Positions 39,396-48,952 are shown, counted from the stretch's first letter. The stretch: 64,000 nucleotides of DNA from Streptomyces spinosus (GCF_020400655.1 NZ_JAINRC010000002.1:62001-126000), one strand, 5' to 3'. Numbers and translations: made by a program. Notes: generated by a model from the sequence alone, not told the origin.

Positions 39396-42227
39396 TCAGT
39401 CCTCCGCGCCGGAAGCCGTCGCCTTGGACGCCGTCGCCTTCTTGGCGGTGGTCTTCTTGGCGGTCGTCTTCTTCGCGGCGGCCGTGGTCTTCTTCGCGGC
39501 CGTCTTCTTGGCGGCGGTCTTCTTGGCCGGGGCGGTCTTCTTCGCCGCCGCCTTCTTCGCGGTCTTCTTGGCGGGACCCTTCGCGCGCTTCTCGGCGAGC
39601 AGCTCGAAACCACGCTCAGGAGTGATCGCTTCGACGCTGTCGCCGGAGCGCAGCGTCGCGTTGGTCTCGCCGTCGGTGACGTACGGGCCGAAGCGGCCGT
39701 CCTTGACCACGACCGGCTTGCCGGAGACCGGGTCCGCGCCCAGCTCCTTCAGCGGCGGCTTGGCGGCCGCCCGTCCCCGCTGCTTCGGCTGGGCGTAGAT
39801 CGCCTGCGCCTCCTCCAGCGTGATCGTGAAGAGCTGGTCCTCGGACTGCAGCGAGCGGGAGTCCGTGCCCTTCTTCAGGTACGGGCCGTAGCGGCCGTTC
39901 TGCGCGGTGATCTCCTGGCCGTCCGCGTCGGTGCCCACGACACGCGGCAGCGACATCAGCCTCAGCGCGTCGTCCAGCGTCACCGTGTCGAGCGACATGG
40001 ACTTGAACAGCGACGCCGTGCGCGGCTTCACGGCGTTCTTTCCGGTCTTCGGGGTCCCCTCGGGGAGGACCTCGGTGACGTACGGGCCGTAGCGGCCGGC
40101 CTTGGCGACGATCGTGTGCCCGGTGGCCGGGTCGGTTCCCAGCTCGAAGTCGCCGCTGGGCTTGGCCAGCAGTTCCTCGGCCAGCTCGACGGTCAGCTCG
40201 TCCGGTGCCAGGTCGTCCGGGATGTCGGCGCGCTGGTGCTGCTCGGTGTCCTTCTCGCCACGCTCGATGTAGGGGCCGTAGCGGCCGACGCGGAGCACGA
40301 TGTCGTTGCCGACCGGGAACGACGACACCTCGCGCGCGTCGATCGCGCCCAGGTCCGTCACCAGTTCCTTGAGGCCGCCGAGGTGGTCGCCGTCACCGTT
40401 GCCGGCATCGGCCGCGCCGCCCGTGGCCGTCCCCTCGCCGAAGTAGAAGCGCTTCAGCCACGGCACGGCCTTGGCCTCACCGGCCGCGATGCGGTCGAGG
40501 TCGTCCTCCATCCGGGCGGTGAAGTCGTAGTCGACGAGCCGCCCGAAGTGCTTCTCCAGGAGGTTCACCACGGCGAACGACAGGAACGACGGCACCAGGG
40601 CCGTGCCCTTCTTGAAGACGTAGCCACGGTCCAGGATGGTGCCGATGATCGACGCGTACGTCGACGGGCGGCCGATCTCCCGCTCTTCCAGCTCCTTGAC
40701 CAGGGAGGCCTCGGTGTAGCGGGCCGGGGGCTTGGTGGCGTGGCCGTCGACCGTGATCTCCTCGGCGGACAGCGCGTCGCCCTCGGCGACCTGCGGCAGC
40801 CGGCGCTCGCGGTCGTCCAGCTCGGCGTTCGGGTCGTCGGCGCCCTCGACGTACGCCTTCAGGAAGCCGTGGAAGGTGATCGTCTTGCCGGAGGCGCTGA
40901 ACTCGACGTCCCGGCCGTCGGCGGCGGTGCCGCCGATCTTCACGGTCACGCTGTTGCCGGTGGCGTCCTTCATCTGGGAGGCGACGGTCCGCTTCCAGAT
41001 CAGCTCGTACAGCTTGAACTGGTCGCCGGTCAGGCCGGTCTCCGCGGGCGTGCGGAAACGATCACCCGACGGGCGGATCGCCTCGTGCGCCTCCTGGGCG
41101 TTCTTGACCTTGGCGGCGTAGGTGCGCGGCTGCGGCGGCAGGTAGTCGGCGCCGTACAGCTGCGTGACCTGGGCGCGGGCGGCGGAGACCGCCGTGTCGC
41201 TCAGGGTCGTGGAGTCCGTACGCATGTACGTGATGTAGCCGTTCTCGTACAGCTTCTGGGCGATCTGCATGGTCGCCTTCGCGCCGAAGCCCAGCTTGCG
41301 GCTGGCCTCCTGCTGCAGCGTCGTCGTACGGAACGGGGCGTACGGCGAGCGGCGGTACGGCTTGGACTCGACGGACCGCACGGAGAAGCGGGTGTTCTCC
41401 AGGGCGGCGGCGAGGGCGCGTGCGGTCGCCTCGTCGAGGTGGAGGGTGTTGTCGCTCTTGAGCTGTCCCAGGGAGTCGAAGTCTCGGCCCTGCGCGACCC
41501 GCCGGCCGTCGACGGTCTGCAGGCGGGCGACCAGCGACGACGGGTCCGACGGGTCCCCCGCGCGGCCGGTCGCGAAGGTGCCCGTCAGGTCCCAGTACTC
41601 GGCGGAACGGAAAGCGATGCGCTCGCGTTCCCGCTCCACGACGAGCCGTGTGGCGACGGACTGCACGCGGCCGGCCGACAGCCGGGGCATGACCTTCTTC
41701 CACAGCACCGGGGAGACCTCGTAGCCGTAGAGGCGGTCGAGGATGCGGCGGGTCTCCTGGGCGTCGACCAGCTTCTGGTTGAGCTGGCGCGGGTTGGCGA
41801 CGGCCGCGCGGATGGCGTCCTTGGTGATCTCGTGGAACACCATGCGCTTGACCGGGATCTTCGGCTTCAGGACCTCCTGGAGGTGCCAGGCGATCGCCTC
41901 GCCCTCCCGGTCCTCGTCCGTGGCGAGGAACAGCTCGTCGGAGTCCTTCAGCAGGTCCTTGAGCTTCTTGACCTGCGCCTTCTTGTCGGCGTTGATCACA
42001 TAGATCGGCTGGAAGTCATGGTCGACGTCCACGCCGAGGCGCCGGACCTCGCCGGTGTACTTCTCGGGCACCTCGGCGGCGCCGTTGGGAAGGTCGCGGA
42101 TGTGCCCGACGCTCGCTTCGACGACGTATCCGGGGCCGAGGTAGCCCTTGATCGTCTTCGCCTTGGCAGGCGACTCGACGATGACGAGTCGGCGGCCGCC
42201 CTGTGCGGTCTCGCTGGTCGGGGACAA
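39396..42227 (-). CDS. topA: DNA topoisomerase I with a lysine-rich C-terminal tail
   Basis: A 943-residue type IA topoisomerase that relaxes negative supercoils. The TOPRIM domain begins LVIVESPAKAKTI (about residue 13), with acidic triad ATDEDREGE near residue 100. The active-site Tyr is in GYITYMRTDST (about residue 330). C-terminal topoisomerase repeats (GRYGPYV/L, at least four) follow from about 620. The final 60 residues are Lys/Ala repeats (KKTAAKK type), a streptomycete feature linked to processivity and DNA binding. The start is TTG 42227, with GGAGAGAAGAG upstream and no better ATG. Confidence 0.96.
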   Translation of the reverse strand: MSPTSETAQGGRRLVIVESPAKAKTIKGYLGPGYVVEASVGHIRDLPNGAAEVPEKYTGEVRRLGVDVDHDFQPIYVINADKKAQVKKLKDLLKDSDELFLATDEDREGEAIAWHLQEVLKPKIPVKRMVFHEITKDAIRAAVANPRQLNQKLVDAQETRRILDRLYGYEVSPVLWKKVMPRLSAGRVQSVATRLVVERERERIAFRSAEYWDLTGTFATGRAGDPSDPSSLVARLQTVDGRRVAQGRDFDSLGQLKSDNTLHLDEATARALAAALENTRFSVRSVESKPYRRSPYAPFRTTTLQQEASRKLGFGAKATMQIAQKLYENGYITYMRTDSTTLSDTAVSAARAQVTQLYGADYLPPQPRTYAAKVKNAQEAHEAIRPSGDRFRTPAETGLTGDQFKLYELIWKRTVASQMKDATGNSVTVKIGGTAADGRDVEFSASGKTITFHGFLKAYVEGADDPNAELDDRERRLPQVAEGDALSAEEITVDGHATKPPARYTEASLVKELEEREIGRPSTYASIIGTILDRGYVFKKGTALVPSFLSFAVVNLLEKHFGRLVDYDFTARMEDDLDRIAAGEAKAVPWLKRFYFGEGTATGGAADAGNGDGDHLGGLKELVTDLGAIDAREVSSFPVGNDIVLRVGRYGPYIERGEKDTEQHQRADIPDDLAPDELTVELAEELLAKPSGDFELGTDPATGHTIVAKAGRYGPYVTEVLPEGTPKTGKNAVKPRTASLFKSMSLDTVTLDDALRLMSLPRVVGTDADGQEITAQNGRYGPYLKKGTDSRSLQSEDQLFTITLEEAQAIYAQPKQRGRAAAKPPLKELGADPVSGKPVVVKDGRFGPYVTDGETNATLRSGDSVEAITPERGFELLAEKRAKGPAKKTAKKAAAKKTAPAKKTAAKKTAAKKTTAAAKKTTAKKTTAKKATASKATASGAED

Positions 42228-42484
42228 CTTCGCTCTTCTCTCCGGTCGACGCTGTGGCCTCCCCAGGCCTTGGTCCCGGGGTCGCGGCGTACTGCTGGCA
42301 CGTGTGACGCTGCGGAGTGTGACGCTACATCCCGCCCCCGTGTCAAACGGGAAAAGCCCACAACGGCCACTCGAACGGTAACCCGACTACCGCCATTCCT
42401 GCCGCCCGGACTGCCAGGTCGCTCCCGCGATCATGTCCGGAGCGTGACGCTCCCCTTACCCGCCGGACAGGGCGGCGACCCGTC

Positions 42485-42682
42485 TCAGAGCCGGGTCAGG
42501 CAGTACGCGGCGAGGCTCAGCGCGAGCGTCCCGGCCAGGCTCGCGACGGCGGCGGATGCGACCCGACTCACGCCGAAGGCCACCGGTTCCCGGCGCCGGA
42601 GGCGGGTGCCGGTCCACGCCAGCAGACCGGCCCCGAACAGGGCGAACACCACTCCCGCGAAGATCGCCGGCCCGCTCTCCAT
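42485..42682 (-). CDS. Small two-helix membrane protein
   Basis: 65 residues with two hydrophobic helices (about residues 5-23, IFAGVVFALFGAGLLAWTG; about 43-61, AAVASLAGTLALSLAAYCL) and a basic loop TRLRRREP between. ATG 42682 is preceded by GAAGGGG. No family is recognised. It lies upstream of topA on the same strand, 257 bp away, so co-transcription is uncertain. Confidence 0.6.
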   Translation of the reverse strand: MESGPAIFAGVVFALFGAGLLAWTGTRLRRREPVAFGVSRVASAAVASLAGTLALSLAAYCLTRL

Positions 42683-43092
42683 CGCCCGAGCGCCCCTTCC
42701 CTGCCGTCGGCTGTGCCCAGCGCCGGGAGGGTGGCACGCCCGGGAGGCGGGCGGGCGACATCGGGGTGAACGGAAGGCCTCCAGCCATTCGAACGCACAC
42801 TCGAACGAAAGAGGCGCGAGCCCGGTACCGATATTTTTCCGGCCGTTTTAGGAAAGCGGCTCGGTGCCACCCCGGCCGGCAACCTCGCCGGGCCCGTGCC
42901 CCCGGCATACGACGATGGCAGCGCCGCGATCGGAAGATGATCCGACCGCGCCTACGACCGCACGGGCACCCGGCGCCTACGACGCCACCGGCACCCGGCG
43001 TACGGCACCCGCCCGGCACCGCTGCCACCGGGCGCCCCACCGGACGCCCCGGCACCGCTGGGGCCGGACGCCCCCGGCCCACCCGCGCCCGC
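42683..43092. other. Spacer upstream of the small membrane protein gene
   Basis: 410 bp without a convincing gene. It has one AT-rich patch (about 42825-42855, ATATTTTT and GTTTTAGG), a possible promoter for the small membrane protein gene. It also has an imperfect 25-bp direct repeat (42951-42975 and 42976-43000, 3 mismatches) in which CCTACGAC and GGCACCCGGCG recur. Confidence 0.5.
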
Positions 43093-44613
43093 TCAGCCCG
43101 CCGGCTCCAGGAAGCCCTGCTCCACGAGCAGCCGGATCTGCGCGGGCGTACGGTCGCGGAGCACCACAGGGTCCTCGCCGACGAGCTGTGCGATGGCGTC
43201 GAGGATGCGGCCCGCGCTCAGCGTGCCGTCGCACACCCCCGCGAATCCGGCACCGACCGTGTCGACCTTCGTCGCCCGGCGCATCCCGCGGTGCTGGCGC
43301 AGCACCACATGCTCCGGGTCCTCGGCGCCGGGCAGCCCGACCTGCTCCTGGACCACCTCGGGGACGAGCTTGAAGCGGCTGTCCAGCAGCGCCGCGTCAT
43401 CGTGCTCCCGGAGGTAGTCGAGCCGCTCGAAGTGCGCCCGGATCGTCTCCCCGAGCGGCTGTTCGACCGGGTGCGGCCACTCCTCCACGGTGACGACGGG
43501 CTCGGCGGAGCCGGTCCTGCGCAGGGTGATCCAGCCGAAGCCGACCGCCCTGACCTTGCGTGCCTCGAACTCGTCGAGCCAGGCGTCGTATCGCGCCTGG
43601 TACTCCGCCGGATCCCCGCGGTGGTCACCGGCGTCCCTCAGCCACAGCTCGGCGTACTGCGTGACGTCCTGCACCTCGCGCTGCACGATCCAGGCATCGC
43701 ACCCGCGCGGCACCCACGACCTGAGTCTGTCCTGCCAGTCCTCCCCCGCCACGTGCTGCCAGTTCGCGAGGAACTGCGCGAACCCGCCCTCGTTCAGCCG
43801 TTCCCCCGCTTCCTGAACGAGCGAGCGGCACAGATCGTCCCCGCCCATGCCACCGTCCCGGTACGTCAGCCGGGCGCCGGGGGAGATCACGAACGGCGGG
43901 TTGGAGACGATCAGGTCGAACGTCTCGTCGTCCCGGACGGGTTCGAACAGCGAGCCCTCGCGCAGGTCGGCCGCGGGCGCCCCGGAGAGCGCCAGCGTGA
44001 GCGCCGTGATGTGCAGCGCGCGCGGGTTGAGGTCGGTCGCCGTCACGCGCGTGGCGTGCTGTGCGGCGTGCAGCGCCTGGATGCCGGATCCGGTGCCGAG
44101 GTCCAGTGCGGCGGCGACGGGGGTGCGGACGGTGATGCCGGCGAGGGTCGTCGAGGCGCCGCCGACGCCCAGGACGACGCCCTCGTCACGCTGTCCGATG
44201 CCGCCGGCTCCGCCGACCGCGCAGCCGAGGTCGGAGACGATGAACCAGTCCTCGCCCCCGGGGCCGCCGTACGGCCGTACGTCCACGGTCGCGGCCACCT
44301 CGTCCCCGCCCACGCGCCTGAGCCAGCCGGCCTCCACCGCCTCCTCGACCGGCAGCACGGCCGCCACGCGCGCGTGCGTCACCGGTTGCTGGAGCAGGAA
44401 CAGCCGCACGAGCGTCTCCAGCGGCGTGTCGCCACGGGTCGCCCGGAGGGCGGGCACGGTCTCGCTGCGGGCCAGCGCCGCGTACGCGGGCGCGCCGAGC
44501 AGGTCGAGCAGCCCGTCTGCGGTGAAGGAGGCGGCCAGCAGGGCGTCCCTCAGGCGCGCGGCGATGTCGGGCCGGTCGGAAACGGGCAGGGGAGCGGGTC
44601 CGGAGTCAGTCAC
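43093..44613 (-). CDS. Class I SAM-dependent methyltransferase (RsmC/PrmC-like NPPF motif)
   Basis: A 506-residue protein. The N-terminal 150 residues resemble the actinobacterial DUF7059 helical domain. The methyltransferase core has ALDLGTGSGIQALHAA (motif I, about residues 170-185) and LIVSNPPFVI (motif IV, about residues 234-243), which indicates an amide or exocyclic-amine acceptor in RNA or protein. A C-terminal domain (DUF7782-like) of about 170 residues follows. The target is unknown. Start GTG 44613 has only a short GGGGG right next to it, so the start is tentative. Confidence 0.8.
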   Translation of the reverse strand: MTDSGPAPLPVSDRPDIAARLRDALLAASFTADGLLDLLGAPAYAALARSETVPALRATRGDTPLETLVRLFLLQQPVTHARVAAVLPVEEAVEAGWLRRVGGDEVAATVDVRPYGGPGGEDWFIVSDLGCAVGGAGGIGQRDEGVVLGVGGASTTLAGITVRTPVAAALDLGTGSGIQALHAAQHATRVTATDLNPRALHITALTLALSGAPAADLREGSLFEPVRDDETFDLIVSNPPFVISPGARLTYRDGGMGGDDLCRSLVQEAGERLNEGGFAQFLANWQHVAGEDWQDRLRSWVPRGCDAWIVQREVQDVTQYAELWLRDAGDHRGDPAEYQARYDAWLDEFEARKVRAVGFGWITLRRTGSAEPVVTVEEWPHPVEQPLGETIRAHFERLDYLREHDDAALLDSRFKLVPEVVQEQVGLPGAEDPEHVVLRQHRGMRRATKVDTVGAGFAGVCDGTLSAGRILDAIAQLVGEDPVVLRDRTPAQIRLLVEQGFLEPAG

Positions 44614-44883
44614 GCCCCCATTGTGGCCCGCGACGCCCGCGCGGGGCCGACTGACGGCGGCTGCGCGGGGCGGCTCGGGGCGGGGCGCGTGGGCCGACTC
44701 GTAGGGGCTGCCTGCCGCTCGCCGACGACGGCTGCGCGGGCCGCCCTGCGGCGACGGTCCGGCGCTCCGGCGCCGGCCCGAGTCAGGAACTCGCCGACGA
44801 CAGCCGTCCACTCACCGACGTCCTCCGCGTACCCGGCGACGTGGAGCCGGCCGACCGCGGACGTGAGCCGGCCGCCCCCGGCG

Positions 44884-45495
44884 TCAGCCGGCCGTCGTCG
44901 ACGCCGTCGGCTGTGCGGAGCCGGACGCCGCGACCTTGCAGCTGGGCTGCTCGGCCATCGCCTCCTTGACGTCGCCGCTCTCCAGCCGCTTCAGCGCCTG
45001 GGTGCCGCTGTCGCTCTGCTTGCCGACCTCCTTGGTCTGCAGGGCGACCTCCTTCAGGCCCTTGGCGAACTTGCCCTGGTCCTTGGTGTTGAGCCCGTCG
45101 ACCTTCTTCTTCAGGTCGGTGTACGACGTGGAGAGGCCGACGAGGTTCTTGGCCGCGTCCTGCTGAAGCTTGGCGCCGCCGTCGATCCCGGGGGGCGCTC
45201 CGGCGCTGTCGAGGGCGTCGGCGAGCGCCTTGTAGCCCTCGGACATGTCCTGGAAGGCGGCCGCGTACGTCTTCTGGGCCTCCTTGGGCGGGAGGTTGGT
45301 GTCCGTGGCTATGGCCGCGATGGAAGCGTTGGCCGACCTGATCTTCGCGTCCTGCGCGGGCACCGCGTCGCAGACCGTCTTGGCCCAGGACACCAGCTTG
45401 GGGTCGGGCCCCTTGTCACCGCCGTCGCTGCACCCGGACACCGCCACCATCAGTACCGCACCGCCGGACAGTGCGGCCGCGAGCTTCTTGTTCAC
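44884..45495 (-). CDS. Helical lipoprotein, function unknown
   Basis: A 203-residue exported lipoprotein. Signal MNKKLAAALSGGAVLMVAVSGC ends in lipobox VSGC. The mature part is mainly long helices with two Cys (TVCDAVP and PSCKVA) that may pair, and charged Lys-rich segments (YTDLKKKVDGLNTKDQGKFAKGL). The end is Ser/Thr/Ala-rich. GTG 45495 is chosen since GAAGGGA lies 8 nt upstream and it gives a proper signal peptide; ATG 45513 would add 6 residues. No family is recognised. Confidence 0.8.
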   Translation of the reverse strand: MNKKLAAALSGGAVLMVAVSGCSDGGDKGPDPKLVSWAKTVCDAVPAQDAKIRSANASIAAIATDTNLPPKEAQKTYAAAFQDMSEGYKALADALDSAGAPPGIDGGAKLQQDAAKNLVGLSTSYTDLKKKVDGLNTKDQGKFAKGLKEVALQTKEVGKQSDSGTQALKRLESGDVKEAMAEQPSCKVAASGSAQPTASTTAG

Positions 45496-45641
45496 CGGAT
45501 TGGTCCCTTCCATGGCTCTCGGCCCCCGGAATCTACACGGCGGACGCACTCACTCCCCTTGCCGGGGGAGGCATAAGTCGGGTTTTGTGATCTTTCGCGC
45601 CATGGGAGAGAAGGCTCACGGCGTGGGCGAGCCCACAGACG

Positions 45642-45685
45642 ACGGGTGGGCGGGCGGCGTCCGTACACGCCGCCCGCCCACCCGT
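45642..45685 (-). terminator. Strong terminator of hppA
   Basis: A perfect 19-bp stem: ACGGGTGGGCGGGCGGCGT (45642-45660), loop CCGTAC, complement 45667-45685. It lies 45 bp beyond the hppA stop on the minus strand. Confidence 0.9.
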
Positions 45686-45729
45686 GGGAGCAGGGCCTTG
45701 CCGTCTCGGCCGGTCCAGCGCCGCTCCGC

Positions 45730-48132
45730 CTACGAGACCACCGCGGCGTCCGGCGGGTTGGCGACCCGCCCGGCGCTGTCGTCGTCCCCGACGGCGATCC
45801 CGCGCCGCTTGGAGATGTAGACGGAGACGACGATCACCAGCAGCGCGAGGACGGCGATCCCGATCCGCACGCCGAGGTTCTTGTCGTCGCCGTAGGAGAA
45901 CTTGATCACTGCCGGTGCGATGAGCAGCGAGACCAGGTTCATGACCTTCAGCAGGGGGTTGATCGCGGGTCCGGCGGTGTCCTTGAACGGGTCGCCGACC
46001 GTGTCCCCGATCACCGTGGCCGCGTGGGCCTCGCTGCCCTTGCCGCCGTGGTTGCCGTCCTCGACGAGCTTCTTGGCGTTGTCCCACGCGCCGCCGGAAT
46101 TGGCGAGGAACACCGCCATCAGCGTGCCCGCGCCGATCGCGCCGGCGAGGTAGGAGCCGAGCGCGCCGACCCCGAGCGTGAACCCGATGAAGATCGGCGC
46201 CATGACGGCGAGCAGACCGGGCGTGGCCAGCTCCCGCAGGGCGTCCTTGGTGCAGATGTCGACGACCTTGCCGTACTCGGGCTTCTCGCTGAAGTCCATG
46301 ATCCCGGGTTTCTCACGGAACTGCCGCCGCACCTCGAACACCACCGAACCCGCCGAACGCGACACCGCGTTGATGGCCAGTCCGGAGAAGAGGAAGACGA
46401 CCGCGGCGCCCGCGATGAGGCCGACGAGGTTGTTGGGCTGCGAGATGTCCAGGGACAGGCTGAGCGGCGACCCCGGCCCGGTGAGCTTCGCGCCGACGTC
46501 CTGCACGTTGGTGGTGATCGCGTCGCGGTACGACCCGAACAGCGCCGACGCGGCGAGGACGGCGGTGGCGATGGCGATGCCCTTGGTGATGGCCTTGGTG
46601 GTGTTGCCGACCGCGTCCAGGTTGGTGAGCACCTGCGCGCCCGCTCCCTCGACGTCGCCGGACATCTCGGCGATGCCCTGCGCGTTGTCGGAGACCGGTC
46701 CGAAGGTGTCCATGGCGACGATCACACCGACCGTGGTGAGCAGGCCCGTGCCGGCCAGCGCGACCGCGAACAGCGCCAGCATGATCGACGTGCCGCCGAG
46801 CAGGAACGCGCCGTACACCCCGAGCCCGATGAGCAGCGCGGTGTAGACGGCGGACTCCAGGCCCACCGAGATGCCGGAGAGGACGACGGTGGCCGGGCCG
46901 GTGAGGGAGGTCTTGCCGATGTCCCGCACCGGACGGCGGCTGGTCTCGGTGAAGTAGCCGGTCAGCTGCTGGATGACGGCGGCGAGCAGGATGCCGATGG
47001 CCACCGCGACCAGCGCGAGGATGCGCGGATCGCCGTCCTTGCCCTTGATCGCCGCGTCGGTGACGCCGTGGAGGGCGGAGTACTTCGAGGGCAGGTAGAC
47101 GAAGACGGCGATCGCGACCAGTGCCAGCGAGATCACCGCGGAGATGAAGAAACCGCGGTTGATCGCCGACATGCCGCTGCGGTCGGCCCGGCGCGGGGCG
47201 ACCGCGAAGATGCCGATCATCGCCGTGATCACCCCGATGGCGGGCACCAGCAGCGGGAACGCAAGCCCCGAGTCGCCGAAGGCGGCCTTGCCGAGGATCA
47301 ACGCGGCCACCAGGGTCACGGCGTACGACTCGAACAGGTCGGCCGCCATGCCCGCGCAGTCGCCGACGTTGTCACCCACGTTGTCGGCGATGGTCGCGGC
47401 ATTGCGCGGGTCGTCCTCCGGAATGCCCTGTTCGACCTTGCCGACCAGGTCGGCGCCGACGTCGGCGGCCTTGGTGAAGATGCCGCCGCCCACCCGCATG
47501 AACATCGCGATCAGGGCGGCACCGAGGCCGAAGCCCTCCAGCACCTTCGGCGCGTCGGCCGCGTACACCAGCACCACACAGGAGGCGCCCAGCAGGCCGA
47601 GCCCCACCGTGAACATGCCGACGACACCGCCCGTGCGAAATGCGATCTTCATCGCCTTGTGGGAAACGGTGGTGAGATCCTTTTCCGGCTCGCCTGGCGC
47701 CGGGGTCGCTTCCCGGGCCGCCGCGGCGACCCGCACATTGCTGCGCACGGCGAGCCACATGCCGATATAGCCGGTGGCCGCCGAGAACGCCGCTCCGATC
47801 AGGAAGAACACCGAGCGGCCGGCCCGCTGATTCCAGTCGTCCGCGGGCAGCAGCATGAGCAGGAAGAAGACGACGACGGCGAATACGCCGAGCGTGCGCA
47901 ACTGCCGGGCGAGATACGCCTTGGCACCTTCCTGGACCGCCTCGGCGATCTTCTTCATGCTGTCGGTGCCCTCGCCGGCCGCCAGCACCTGGCGGACCAG
48001 GATCCCCGCGACCACCAGCGCGGCCAGGGCGACCGCGGCGATGACGGCCACGATGATCCGGTTGTCGTCGGTCAGGACCGCGGCCGCGAGGGACGTGGGG
48101 TGAGCCGACTGAGGAGTGGAAAGCCCCGCCAT
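45730..48132 (-). CDS. hppA: Membrane-bound proton-translocating pyrophosphatase
   Basis: An 800-residue H+-PPase with about 16 transmembrane helices that couples pyrophosphate hydrolysis to ion pumping. The substrate loops are GGGIFTKAADVGADLVGK, DNVGDNVGDCAGMAADLFE and the C-terminal GDTVGDPFKDTAGPAINPL. GNTTKAITKG carries Lys at the position that is Ala in K+-dependent enzymes, so it is probably K+-independent and H+-pumping. The window also has soluble Ppa, so PPi has two fates. It has a strong terminator and an AT-richer upstream region with a palindrome. Confidence 0.96.
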   Translation of the reverse strand: MAGLSTPQSAHPTSLAAAVLTDDNRIIVAVIAAVALAALVVAGILVRQVLAAGEGTDSMKKIAEAVQEGAKAYLARQLRTLGVFAVVVFFLLMLLPADDWNQRAGRSVFFLIGAAFSAATGYIGMWLAVRSNVRVAAAAREATPAPGEPEKDLTTVSHKAMKIAFRTGGVVGMFTVGLGLLGASCVVLVYAADAPKVLEGFGLGAALIAMFMRVGGGIFTKAADVGADLVGKVEQGIPEDDPRNAATIADNVGDNVGDCAGMAADLFESYAVTLVAALILGKAAFGDSGLAFPLLVPAIGVITAMIGIFAVAPRRADRSGMSAINRGFFISAVISLALVAIAVFVYLPSKYSALHGVTDAAIKGKDGDPRILALVAVAIGILLAAVIQQLTGYFTETSRRPVRDIGKTSLTGPATVVLSGISVGLESAVYTALLIGLGVYGAFLLGGTSIMLALFAVALAGTGLLTTVGVIVAMDTFGPVSDNAQGIAEMSGDVEGAGAQVLTNLDAVGNTTKAITKGIAIATAVLAASALFGSYRDAITTNVQDVGAKLTGPGSPLSLSLDISQPNNLVGLIAGAAVVFLFSGLAINAVSRSAGSVVFEVRRQFREKPGIMDFSEKPEYGKVVDICTKDALRELATPGLLAVMAPIFIGFTLGVGALGSYLAGAIGAGTLMAVFLANSGGAWDNAKKLVEDGNHGGKGSEAHAATVIGDTVGDPFKDTAGPAINPLLKVMNLVSLLIAPAVIKFSYGDDKNLGVRIGIAVLALLVIVVSVYISKRRGIAVGDDDSAGRVANPPDAAVVS

Positions 48133-48319
48133 TCGTCCTCCTTGACGCTTGGGCTGAGCTCAAGATGTGGACGGATTGTAGGTACCGCCGTGTGATCTAA
48201 ACAGGGGACGGTAAACGGAATTGGCCTGCGTGTACATACAGCGGACCAGAACGATGTAATGCCCTAAAGCCATTGTCGGCCACCCGAGCACTTGATCAAA
48301 TTACCACGGTTTTGATCGT

Positions 48320-48337
48320 GAATTCGTTCACGAATTC
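48320..48337. promoter_or_regulatory. Perfect palindrome upstream of hppA
   Basis: GAATTCGT-TC-ACGAATTC, 8-bp arms, 188 bp upstream of the hppA start in an AT-rich spacer. It could be an operator for hppA or an upstream activating site. The binding protein is unknown. Confidence 0.45.
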
Positions 48338-48359
48338 CATAGTGCCAGGAAAAACACGG

Positions 48360-48386
48360 CAGGGGCCCTGCTCGGCAGGGCCCCTG
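48360..48386 (-). terminator. Terminator of the bldG operon
   Basis: CAGGGGCCCTGC (48360-48371), loop TCG, exact complement 48375-48386. On the minus strand it is followed after 5 nt by TTTTT (complement of 48350-48354). Confidence 0.88.
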
Positions 48387-48517
48387 TGCGTTTGCGGGGT
48401 GGTTGTGGCGGCTACGGCCAGTCGGGTGAAACGGGTCGGGTGAGACCGTCGGCCGGCCGGACGGGATCAGACGCCCGAGAACGGGCGGGCGAGTGCAGAC
48501 GGGCGGGTGGCGGAGGT

Positions 48518-48952
48518 TCAGGCGAGCGCCGTGGCCGGCGGCGCGGTCGGCCAGGTCATGCGGATCAGGCCCCCGTTCCGCCCGGTGCTGACCTCCACGT
48601 CGTCGACGAGACCGCTGATGACCGCCAGGCCCATCTCGTCCTCCTCGACCTCCGCGTCGGCCTCCTGCCCGGCACCGGACGTGTCGCCGCCCGGAGCGGC
48701 ATGCGGTGCCTCGTCGCCGACCTCGATGGAGAACTGTTTCTCCTCTTCGATCAACGCCACCTTCACCGGTGCCGTGACACCGCTGTTCTGGTGGAGTCCG
48801 ACAGCGCGGGAGCAGGCCTCACCCACGGCGAGCCGCACCTCGTCCAGGACGGCCTCGTCCACTCCGGCCCTGCGCGCCACCGCTGCCGCCACCAGCCGGG
48901 CGGTCCTGACGTGCTCGGGCAGCGCGCTGAAGCGGAGTTCGACGGTGGCCAT
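48518..48952 (-). CDS. RsbW-like anti-sigma factor/serine kinase downstream of bldG
   Basis: A 144-residue GHKL-type ATP-binding protein. The N-box is VRLAVGEACSRAVGLHQ (about residues 40-56) and the degenerate G-box region is MGLAVISGLVDDVEV. Between them is an acidic insert (about residues 80-107, GAGQEADAEVEEDE). In S. coelicolor the equivalent gene next to bldG encodes an anti-sigma factor regulated by BldG, co-transcribed with it. The 182-bp gap to bldG and the terminator after this gene fit that operon. Confidence 0.9.
   Translation of the reverse strand: MATVELRFSALPEHVRTARLVAAAVARRAGVDEAVLDEVRLAVGEACSRAVGLHQNSGVTAPVKVALIEEEKQFSIEVGDEAPHAAPGGDTSGAGQEADAEVEEDEMGLAVISGLVDDVEVSTGRNGGLIRMTWPTAPPATALA

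Larger units (their letters stand above)
48133..48517. other. Spacer upstream of hppA, downstream of the bldG operon
   Basis: 385 bp without a gene. The part up to about 48355 is unusually AT-rich for this chromosome and must carry the hppA promoter. It includes TTGATCAAATTACC and the palindrome at 48320-48337. Beyond it is the terminator at 48360-48386. Confidence 0.7.

Noticed and set aside
39393..42851. Very long plus-strand open frame opposite topA
   Set aside because: It is the mirror of topA codons in GC-rich DNA: low-complexity Val/Gly/Leu/Asp protein, no family motif, no ribosome site. topA has full domain support on the other strand.
45646..48195. Long plus-strand open frame opposite hppA
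   Set aside because: A His/Asp/Arg-rich shadow of hppA codons without recognisable domains. It also crosses the strong hppA terminator.
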